Of a DNA stretch of 5,111 nt, positions 1 to 4,976 are shown in pieces. The position numbers were made by a program, and so were the translations under genes. The stretch lies in contig RPQV01000308.1 of the NCBI GenBank assembly GCA_003818595.1, positions 1-5,111 on the forward strand. The letters are read 5' to 3'. Source of the stretch: Calditrichota bacterium (lineage in GTDB: Bacteria > Zhuqueibacterota > Zhuqueibacteria > Residuimicrobiales > Krinioviventaceae). Position 1 is the first letter of the stretch, and every line of letters starts with the position of its first letter. A model generated the notes under the pieces. That model made no database searches. It worked only from the letters and a program-made list of their open reading frames with translations, and was not told the DNA's origin.

Positions 1-459
1 GATTCTCTGCTCTTCTCCCCACTGAATCGCATCGGTGATTTCGAATTCAAAAGGCGTATAGCCGCCCTGGAATGAGCCGATTTCCTGCTCACCGAGCCAG
101 CCGGTTGTCTGCCAATCAGCCGCACCAATGATTAAAAAAACTCGTTCTCCGCGCCATTTTTCGGGTATTTGCACCTTCCGTTGATACCAGCCGATCACCG
201 TTTCATCGGAGACCCCGGAGAGCGGGGAACCCCAGGGAAAGGGAACGTTAATCTGCCGAGAGAAGGACTTTTCCCCAATTTGCCACTGTTCAGCGATTCC
301 GCGATTTTCGGCGTCAAACTCAAAAGACCAAAAACCGTTTAAATTGACCCAACGTTCACGTTCGAAATCAGGCCGCGGATGTTCCGGCAGCGGACAGGGC
401 TGGGCGTAAAGAAAAGATGAAAATATAAAGATCGACAACAACAATCGGTACTTGGCCAT
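1..459 (-). CDS. Secreted glycoside hydrolase family 2 protein, N-terminal part (runs off left edge)
   Basis: The minus strand is open from an ATG at 459-457 to the window edge, giving 153 residues. An AGGAG (470-466) lies 6 bases before the ATG and fixes the start. Residues 1-19 form a Sec signal peptide (MAKYRLLL, then a hydrophobic core, then LYA before QP), so the product is exported; no proper lipobox is seen. The mature part opens with HPRPDFERERWVNLNGFW, followed by GWYQRKVQIPEKWRGERV and IGAADWQTTGWLGEQEIG, then GGYTPFEFEIT. This order is typical of the GH2 N-terminal sugar-binding (jelly-roll) domain of beta-galactosidase/beta-glucuronidase-like enzymes. The catalytic TIM barrel with its two Glu residues would lie left of the window, so activity and substrate cannot be read here. 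GH2 members hydrolyse beta-galactosides, beta-glucuronides, beta-mannosides and others. The family call is by recognition of motifs, not a search. Confidence 0.88.
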   Translation of the reverse strand, partial: MAKYRLLLSIFIFSSFLYAQPCPLPEHPRPDFERERWVNLNGFWSFEFDAENRGIAEQWQIGEKSFSRQINVPFPWGSPLSGVSDETVIGWYQRKVQIPEKWRGERVFLIIGAADWQTTGWLGEQEIGSFQGGYTPFEFEITDAIQWGEEQRI

Positions 460-493
460 TTTCAACTCCTGAGATAGGTGAATCTTTATTCGA

Positions 494-527
494 ATTGTAA
501 TATAAGGACGGGATTGTCAATATTCAA
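494..527 (-). promoter_or_regulatory. Candidate sigma70-type promoter of the GH2 gene
   Basis: Two overlapping solutions are visible on the minus strand. One is TTGAAT (527-522), 17 bases, then TATATT (504-499). The other is TTGACA (520-515) and TACAAT (499-494) with a short 15-base spacer. Either would start transcription about 30 bases before the gene's AGGAG site and direct it leftward into the GH2 gene. This is motif matching only; the -10 of the first solution and the -35 of the second are the stronger boxes. Confidence 0.4.
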
Positions 528-653
528 GCCATATGAGAAATCCGGAAAGCCAAAGTGCAAACTCGCCGATACGGATATTGATGCAAGTCCGGTTTTTAAT
601 GGAAGGAATTTACTATTTGATCAGTAATCTGAACAGGATTTTTTGGCGGTTCA

Positions 654-679
654 CGCAAAGGCGCAAAGCCGTCTTTGCG
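654..679. repeat. CGCAAAG direct and inverted repeat with small hairpin
   Basis: CGCAAAG occurs twice in direct orientation (654-660 and 662-668) and once inverted as CTTTGCG (673-679). The second and third copies form a perfect 7-bp stem around the loop CCGT. There is no T-run after it, so it is not a standard terminator. Sequences of the form ACGCAAAGGCGCAAAG are, from my recollection, frequent dispersed intergenic repeats in many Gram-negative environmental genomes; that statement is not checked here. Confidence 0.55.
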
Positions 680-809
680 GCTCATGAGCCTTGCTCTTCG
701 CATTTACTGTGATATTGATCAGAGGTGGCAAAAAACTTTTGATACAGCCCCTGCCCTATTTGATGCTCTGCGTCGTCTTTTTACAACGATGATCTCAAAC
801 TCATCATTC

Positions 810-857
810 TCACCTCATCACCTTATCACCTTATCACCACCCACCACCCACCACCCG
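810..857. repeat. Two adjoining short tandem repeats (8-bp and 7-bp units)
   Basis: Three 8-bp units TCACCTCA, TCACCTTA, TCACCTTA (810-833) run into three 7-bp units CCACCCA, CCACCCA, CCACCCG (837-857). The plus strand has no G between 810 and 856. The minus strand is therefore G-rich, with GGG and GG tracts spaced by single T residues, which is a possible G-quadruplex sequence. The block ends 22 bases before the -35 box of the transporter promoter candidate. Confidence 0.8.
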
Positions 858-879
858 ACACGTCCAAATTAAAAACTTC

Positions 880-907
880 TTGACATTGTATGAGAAAACA
901 TCATAAA
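880..907 (+). promoter_or_regulatory. Candidate sigma70 promoter of the transporter gene
   Basis: A consensus -35 TTGACA (880-885) is followed after 16 bases by CATAAA (902-907), which matches four of six -10 positions. A perfect TATAAT also occurs at 921-926, but the sequence 17 bases before it (ACATCA) is a poor -35, and it lies inside the palindrome described separately. Transcription from either would give a leader of roughly 55-80 bases before the ATG at 991. Confidence 0.45.
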
Positions 908-921
908 TAAAGGTCAGATCT

Positions 922-942
922 ATAATCACATGATGCGATTAT
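922..942. promoter_or_regulatory. 21-bp near-perfect palindrome, candidate operator
   Basis: The two half-sites ATAATCACAT and ATGCGATTAT surround a central G at 932. Nine of ten base pairs are complementary; the only mismatch is A928 against C936. The odd-length dyad overlaps the TATAAT at 921-926 and sits just downstream of the TTGACA promoter candidate, where repressors of the GntR, MarR or LacI type often bind. No regulator gene is present in the window, so the binding protein is unknown. Confidence 0.5.
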
Positions 943-990
943 TAAACGGGTGTTGCTCCAAGACAAGCATGAATCATTAAAGACGAAAAT

Positions 991-2529
991 ATGATGACCA
1001 GGAAAAAGCGAGCGGTAAAAACTGTCAACACGGTAGCGATGATCTATGCATTGGTCATCATTGTGGCATTATTGACATTCATCATCCCGGGCGGCGAGTA
1101 TCAGCGCGTGGTGCAGGATGGGAGGACGCTGGTGGTTCCGGGGTCTTTTCGTTACATTCCCAACATCCCTCAGGGACTCGGCGCCATGCTCACCGCGCCG
1201 ATCAAAGGGTTTGTCCAGGCCGCGGAAATCATTGTTTTCCTGTTCATCATCGGCGGCGCATTCAGCATCATTCAGGGCACCGGCGCCATTACGTCCGGGG
1301 TGCAGCGCATGGCGCACACCTTCTCGCAAAAGCCTTACCTGAAAAAGCTGTTCATCCCCATCTCCATGACCCTGTTTTCACTCGGCGGCACGTTGTTCGG
1401 CATGTGCGAGGAGACCATGCCGTTCGTGCTGATTTTCATACCCCTCTCCCTCTCCATGGGATACGACAGGATTGTCGGCATCGCCATCCCGTTTCTGGGC
1501 GCTGCCGCCGGCTTCGCTGCGGCGGTGATCAACCCCTTCACCGTCGGCATTGCTTCGAGCATCGCCGAATTGCCCCTGTCCGCCGGAATGGCCTATCGCG
1601 CCGTCATCTGGGTGATCAGCACCTTTTTCATGACCTTTTTTGTCATGCGCTATGCTGCGAAAATCCTGAAGAATCCTTCGTCTAGTCCCACCTATGACAT
1701 GGACATCGAGCGACATCGGGAAACAGCATCGCCTGAACATGGCGATTCGCCTCTGACTCGCCGACAGAAATGGGTGCTCATCGTCTTCAGCATCGCGCTC
1801 CTGCTGCTCATCTTCGGCGTCCTGCAGTTTCACTGGTTCATCATCGAGATCGCCGCCTTCTTCCTTGCGCTGGCCATGATTTCAGGGGTCATCGGCAAAC
1901 TCTCGGTCAATGAATTCACCGATATGTTCAAAAGCGGCGCCAAGGATATGATCGGCGTCGTCTTTATCATTTCCTGCGCCCGGGCGCTGCTGGTGGTCGC
2001 GACTGACGCCAGGATTCTCGATGTGTTGCTCTATAACCTCGCCTCGGTCATCTCCCATCTTCACCCCATCCTGGCGGCGCAGGCCATGTTCGTCACCCAG
2101 GGGATCATCAATTTCTTCGTCCATTCCGGCTCCGGGCAGGCGATGCTGACCATGCCGGTGATGGCGCCCCTGGCCGACGTCATCGGCATCTCCCGCCAAA
2201 CCGCGGTGCTGGCGTTTGTCTTCGGCGAAGGGTGGATCAATCCCATCCTCCCCACCTCCGGCGTGACAATGGGCGTGCTGGGTCTCGCCAACGTATCCTG
2301 GTCCAAATGGGCGCGCTGGATGGTTCCGATTCAGATATTTTTCTTTATCGTCGCATTATTGTTGTTGATTCCGCCGGTGGTGTTTCATTGGCAGTATTGG
2401 AAGGGATTTGCGAGACATTCCCCGTCATTTTTTTTTGATCGATGGGGCACTCTTCCTTGCCTTTCTCAGTTGACAGCGGATTCTTTGCCGGTTCAACCTT
2501 GGCAAAAACGGCAATGGATATTTCTTTGA
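991..2529 (+). CDS. YfcC-family (DcuC-like, PF03606-type) membrane carrier
   Basis: This encodes a 512-residue polytopic inner-membrane secondary carrier. A basic N-terminus (MTRKKRAVK) precedes TM1 ending in FIIPGGEY (about 30-37), a hallmark opening of YfcC proteins. Further hallmarks are GMCEE (137-141), PLSLSMGYDR (151-160), NPFTVGIASSIAELPLSAG (181-199), HSGSGQAMLTMPVMAPLAD (378-396) and NPILPTSG (417-424). A hydrophilic loop at about 226-258 splits the protein into two halves. Relatives include C4-dicarboxylate and amino-acid carriers, and the substrate cannot be read from sequence. ATG 991 or ATG 994 is the start: an in-frame TGA lies at 970-972, and the ribosome site is weak (AAAGA). 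The family-like body ends near W467. The last 45 residues are an uncharacteristic hydrophilic tail that overlaps the opposing gene and follows a T9 run (2428-2436). One extra T would end the protein at 2438, right after FFF. Confidence 0.9.
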   Translation: MMTRKKRAVKTVNTVAMIYALVIIVALLTFIIPGGEYQRVVQDGRTLVVPGSFRYIPNIPQGLGAMLTAPIKGFVQAAEIIVFLFIIGGAFSIIQGTGAITSGVQRMAHTFSQKPYLKKLFIPISMTLFSLGGTLFGMCEETMPFVLIFIPLSLSMGYDRIVGIAIPFLGAAAGFAAAVINPFTVGIASSIAELPLSAGMAYRAVIWVISTFFMTFFVMRYAAKILKNPSSSPTYDMDIERHRETASPEHGDSPLTRRQKWVLIVFSIALLLLIFGVLQFHWFIIEIAAFFLALAMISGVIGKLSVNEFTDMFKSGAKDMIGVVFIISCARALLVVATDARILDVLLYNLASVISHLHPILAAQAMFVTQGIINFFVHSGSGQAMLTMPVMAPLADVIGISRQTAVLAFVFGEGWINPILPTSGVTMGVLGLANVSWSKWARWMVPIQIFFFIVALLLLIPPVVFHWQYWKGFARHSPSFFFDRWGTLPCLSQLTADSLPVQPWQKRQWIFL

Positions 2530-2946
2530 GTTTTGTCATGGCGCTGTCGGAAAAGAGTCCCACCAAAGCAGCCAGAGCCACCATGCCGAAAGGACTGGCG
2601 CCCTCGATGCCGACGCTGGGCGAGAAAAAGCCTCCGCGCACGACGAGGTAAAATTGCACTCCCAGGAGACTGCCTTGAAATGGACGCAGCACATAATTCA
2701 AAGTCCAGCTCTTGCAGAATTCTTTATTCCCCACAAAAAGAATGAACGAGCGGACGGCATGGGTCAACAACCCCAGTGCGCCGCAGAGAATGACAATCAA
2801 AAACAGGCGCATCTCCGCCGTGAGCAAAACCGGAATGACGATAATAGCCAGATAAAAAGCGAGAGAAATGATGGTCTTTTTCTTTTTTCGCACTCTTGCG
2901 CCGGAGCCGGCGCTTGTGCGTTGGTGCTGTTACCCTTCTGATTCAT
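2345..2946 (-). CDS. Conserved small membrane protein of unknown function; start region appears frameshifted
   Basis: The body (GTG at 2893 to TAA at 2345, 182 codons) has about four hydrophobic segments, counted from that GTG: 8-24, 29-54, 69-86 and 102-115. It carries distinctive stretches: AEMRLFLIVILCGALGLLTHA, LRPFQGSLLG, LVVRGGFFSPS and ALVGLFSDSAMTKLKEI. I recognise this pattern from uncharacterised bacterial membrane proteins but know no function. GTG 2893 has no ribosome site. An ATG at 2946-2944 has a strong one (GGGAGG at 2956-2951) and opens MNQKGNSTNAQAPAPAQE, but it is one base out of frame and ends after about 49 codons. One added A in the A6 run (2888-2883) would join both parts as CEKKKKTIISLAF. 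The choices are sequencing error, mutation, slippage, or true GTG initiation. The last 50 or so residues are hydrophilic and overlap the transporter gene by 185 bp. Confidence 0.72.
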
Positions 2947-3072
2947 AAATCCTCCCACATTCTCAATCACCTTCAGTACAATAAAAGGTGCTAAAATTCC
3001 CAGGATTTTTCGAGAATCAATGAGCTATAATATATATAACCTAAACTGAGCGATTCTTCTTAAAAGCAAAAA

Positions 3073-3151
3073 ACCTTTTGGGTTTATAGTGTATTGTTAT
3101 TATTTTAGTTGTGACAAAGCAACCTAATAACAGTTCACAAACCCAAAAGGT
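3073..3151 (+). promoter_or_regulatory. Large nested hairpin covering the transposase ribosome site
   Basis: ACCTTTTGGGTTT (3073-3085) is exactly complementary to AAACCCAAAAGGT (3139-3151). Inside it, TGTTATTA (3095-3102) pairs with TAATAACA (3125-3132), and GTTG (3108-3111) pairs with CAAC (3120-3123) around an 8-base loop. The outer 3' arm contains AAAAGG (3145-3150), the only ribosome-site candidate for the ATG at 3161. An RNA started outside the element would fold this and hide the site, a known way for IS elements such as IS10 and IS200 to block expression from outside transcripts. The pairing is seen; the role is inferred. Confidence 0.6.
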
Positions 3152-3160
3152 GAAAGCAAT

Positions 3161-3580
3161 ATGGAGAAAAAATCTGATTCAAAGCAAGCAAAAATTACTA
3201 AAATTGAAGTCACAACTGACAAGATCAGTGGTCGCGGCGGTCTCTTTTTCTTCATAAAGTATGTTGAAAACATTCGCTTTTTCACGCTCTTTGAAAACTA
3301 TTTTCGTTTTATTAAAGGTTCCTGCAAAGGTCTCAGTTGTTTCGAGTTTATAAAGCAACCTGTTGTCTGGTTTATTGACGGTACAGATACGTCAATGCAG
3401 AGTTTTGATCGCCGCAAATGTGACGAGTCTTATGCCTCCCTGTTGGAAAACCGACCGGACAGGATGGCGACGTCGCACCAGATCAAGAGAATGTTTCACA
3501 AGTTCAGTTTTATCAGGCAGATGGTATTTCGATCTGTTTTGCCGGACATGTTTACATGGCGTCTTCTTAGGTTAAAATAA
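3161..3580 (+). pseudogene. Truncated IS1380-like transposase, N-terminal third
   Basis: 139 codons from ATG 3161, preceded by AAAAGG with 10-base spacing. The protein has ITKIEVTTDKISGRGGLFFF (12-31), GLSCFEFIKQ (57-66), FIDGTDTSMQSFDRRK (71-86), YASLLENRPDRMATSHQIKR (91-110) and a final MFTWRLLRLK. This arrangement resembles the N-terminal region of IS1380-family DDE transposases, which are usually above 400 residues; the catalytic core that should follow is absent. After the TAA at 3578-3580 the same frame reads PVQVIVLYI before a second TAA (3608-3610), which looks like the normal continuation (K-P-x-V-I). The first stop may therefore be a nonsense change inside an already deleted gene. 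The IS family is assigned from memory of motifs. The remnant cannot transpose by itself. Confidence 0.68.
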
Positions 3581-3694
3581 CCAGTGCAGGTTATCGTCTT
3601 ATATATTTAAAGAAAGAACGGAAAATGATTGACTCGGAATCAAATAATCCGTAATCTATCGAGGTGGTACACTTTCGACTGCGACCGGCACACG

Positions 3695-3723
3695 TTGAAA
3701 TGCCCTTTGACATGAATTATACG
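3695..3723 (+). promoter_or_regulatory. Candidate sigma70 promoter of the STAS-patatin unit
   Basis: TTGAAA (3695-3700) is followed by exactly 17 bases and TATACG (3718-3723). Transcription would start about 3730, giving a very short leader. AAGGA (3726-3730) and GGCGGG (3734-3739) lie just before the ATG at 3741; with so short a leader the second is the more likely ribosome contact. The promoter lies downstream of the IS remnant, so the unit can be expressed independently of it. Confidence 0.4.
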
Positions 3724-3740
3724 GAAAGGATCTGGCGGGT

Positions 3741-4085
3741 ATGGATATCATACTGCAAAAGATGGAAGAATTCCTGATCGTGGAGTTGAAGGGTAAAGTG
3801 AATACCCTCACTTCCCCGATTCTGGAAAAAAGATTGCTGGAACTCATTACCGACCATCAACATAATTTGTTGATTGATTTTTCGCAATCGGATTATATCT
3901 CCAGCGCCGGATTGCGTGTGCTTCTCATCGCCTTAAAACAACTGAAAACCGTGCACGGCAGAGTGGTTCTCTGCGGCCAAAATAAATGTGTCAAGGAAGT
4001 TTTTGATATTACCGGCTTTTCCCAATTGTTTAAAATCTTTCCAACCAGGGCAGAGGCGGTCAAGGAACTCACACAAGTGAGTTAA
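3741..4085 (+). CDS. STAS-domain anti-sigma factor antagonist (SpoIIAA/RsbV type)
   Basis: A 114-residue single-domain protein, the usual size for this family. It shows the STAS order: strand MEEFLIVELKGKVNTLTSP (8-26), helix, strand NLLIDFSQSDYISSAGLRVLL (42-62), helix, then GRVVLCGQNKCVKEVFDITGF. The phosphorylated serine of SpoIIAA and RsbV sits two residues before the conserved GL. Here that is S55 in ISSAGL, so the protein can in principle be switched by an anti-sigma kinase and an SpoIIE/RsbU-type phosphatase. Family members bind the kinase when unphosphorylated and so free the sigma factor or another partner. Neither kinase nor phosphatase is encoded in this window. It is the first gene of a two-gene unit with the patatin-like gene 12 bases downstream. 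The partner is unknown and need not be a sigma factor. Confidence 0.9.
   Translation: MDIILQKMEEFLIVELKGKVNTLTSPILEKRLLELITDHQHNLLIDFSQSDYISSAGLRVLLIALKQLKTVHGRVVLCGQNKCVKEVFDITGFSQLFKIFPTRAEAVKELTQVS
4066..4083 (+). other. Intercistronic hairpin at the STAS stop codon
   Basis: AACTCAC (4066-4072) pairs perfectly with GTGAGTT (4077-4083) around the loop ACAA, so the stem ends inside the TAA stop (4083-4085). No T-run follows, so it is not an intrinsic terminator. It lies 14 bases before the start of the next gene, which has only a weak ribosome site (GGA at 4088-4090). It might stabilise the upstream message or tie patatin translation to ribosomes finishing the STAS gene; that is inference. 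Confidence 0.45.
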
Positions 4086-4097
4086 ACGGATCAACCG

Positions 4098-4976
4098 ATG
4101 GAAGACGAGATTCAACACAACGATCAAAAACGTCAGTGCAAAATAGGTGTTGTACTGGGGAGCGGCGGCATTAAAGCCCTGTCAAGTATTCCTTTGTTCG
4201 AATTCCTGGAACAAGAAGGGATAAAACCTGATCTGCTGGTGGGTTGCAGCGGCGGAGGCGTTCTCTCAAGCGCATGGGCGATGTTGCAGGACGCATCACG
4301 GGTCAGAAAACTCGCTGGTGAACTGTGGCGGCGGGATATCTTTCAAAAAGTGGATTACAGAACCTTGCTGGCCATTGCGGGTCTTCCCTGCGGCCGATTC
4401 GATAAATCGCACGGTCTGGTCAAGGCGGAAAATTTACATCTCACTTTAATAAAATTGTTCGGTGACCAGCAAATCCAGGATCTTTCGACGCGCCTGATTT
4501 TACAATCGACGGATCTTTTGACCGGAGCGCCGGTTTTGCTGACATCGGGTACGCTTTGGGATGCCGTCTACGCCTCTTCCGCGATGTTCCCCATTTTACC
4601 CCCTATCTGTCGCGAAGGCCGCTGGTTGATCGACGGCGTCTATAGCTCTCCCGTCCCCATCCTGGAAGCGGTACATAATGACATGGATGTCATCATCGCC
4701 ATGAGCTATGAGGTTCGTGAGGCAGAAGAAACGAATAACTTTATCGCTCATTTCATGCATTGCATCGCCTATCAGTCAACCTGGCTGACTCGCAGCCAGC
4801 TCGCGCTTTCGGTCGACCTTCATCATCATGAGATCATCTTCATCAATGTCGTTTTCGACAAACATCTTGGGTTCAAATCAGTCGAAAACATACCCGCCAT
4901 CATTGAGATAGGTCAGCAGGCCGTTGATGCCAAGAAAGAGGAGATACTGGCAGCGATCAACAATTATAAAGCCTAG
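4098..4976 (+). CDS. Patatin-like phospholipase / acyl hydrolase
   Basis: A 292-residue single-domain patatin protein, about the normal length for the bacterial RssA/YlbK type. The oxyanion-hole loop is VVLGSGGIKAL (18-28), with alanine where many members have the last glycine. The nucleophile elbow is GCSGG (49-53), with Ser51 as catalytic serine in GxSxG. The second dyad residue is Asp179 in LIDGVYSSPVP (177-187). Both catalytic residues are present, so it should be an active lipid acyl hydrolase; its substrate cannot be told. No signal peptide is seen, so it is probably cytoplasmic or loosely membrane-bound. ATG 4098 is the start because an in-frame TAA (the STAS stop) lies just 12 bases upstream. 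It is probably co-transcribed with the STAS gene. In E. coli the patatin gene rssA is paired with the sigma-S regulator rssB, a loose functional parallel. Confidence 0.9.
   Translation: MEDEIQHNDQKRQCKIGVVLGSGGIKALSSIPLFEFLEQEGIKPDLLVGCSGGGVLSSAWAMLQDASRVRKLAGELWRRDIFQKVDYRTLLAIAGLPCGRFDKSHGLVKAENLHLTLIKLFGDQQIQDLSTRLILQSTDLLTGAPVLLTSGTLWDAVYASSAMFPILPPICREGRWLIDGVYSSPVPILEAVHNDMDVIIAMSYEVREAEETNNFIAHFMHCIAYQSTWLTRSQLALSVDLHHHEIIFINVVFDKHLGFKSVENIPAIIEIGQQAVDAKKEEILAAINNYKA

Larger units (their letters stand above)
528..879. other. Non-coding divergent intergenic stretch with repeats
   Basis: This stretch lies between two divergently transcribed genes and holds no convincing gene. A 65-codon plus-strand open frame (675-872) exists, but it translates into a low-complexity tail produced by the tandem repeats and has no ribosome site. 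What can be seen is a CGCAAAG repeat/hairpin at 654-679, bracketed by similar sequences (TTTACT...TTGATCAG at 609-624 and 703-722), and a G-free tandem repeat block at 810-857. Such repeat-rich spacers are common in environmental bacterial genomes. Confidence 0.6.
3040..3608 (+). mobile_element. Remnant of an IS1380-like insertion sequence
   Basis: An AT-rich block unlike its neighbours holds the 5' part of a DDE transposase gene and its hairpin leader. A plausible left end is CCTAAACTGAGCGATTC at 3040-3056, preceded by the AT-only tract TATAATATATATAA; IS1380-family ends usually begin with CC. No matching inverted right end was found in the window, and the transposase stops at about a third of its normal length, so the element is probably an inactive fragment. 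The right boundary is uncertain. I set it at 3608 because transposase-like codons (PVQVIVLYI) continue past the first stop to there. Confidence 0.5.

Noticed and set aside
675..872. 65-codon plus-strand open frame in the intergenic region
   Set aside because: No ribosome site, begins inside a repeat, and its C-terminal half is translated tandem repeat (Thr/His/Pro-rich). No family resemblance.
969..980. Tiny frame ATG AAT CAT TAA in the transporter leader
   Set aside because: Three codons with no ribosome site; expected by chance.
1378..1833. 151-codon minus-strand open frame antisense to the transporter
   Set aside because: Composition (Asp/Glu/Gly/His/Arg-rich, no fold-like pattern) is typical of the shadow of a GC-rich hydrophobic membrane-protein gene; other antisense frames at 1069-1329 and 1882-2199 show the same.
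2425..2440. T9 run as an intrinsic terminator of the transporter
   Set aside because: No GC-rich hairpin precedes it and it lies before the annotated stop, inside coding sequence.
2442..2941. Several plus-strand frames opposite the membrane-protein gene
   Set aside because: They mirror the minus-strand gene, lack ribosome sites and show no protein-like pattern.
3563..3575. TTAGGTTA as the inverted right end of the IS (matching TAACCTAA at 3037-3044)
   Set aside because: Only 8 bases match, with poor agreement beyond, and it sits inside transposase coding sequence that appears to continue.
3610..3740. tRNA or small RNA gene in the spacer before the STAS gene
   Set aside because: No cloverleaf, T-loop motif (GTTCRA) or strong stem with a terminator was found; only a 4-bp CGGA/TCCG stem is present.
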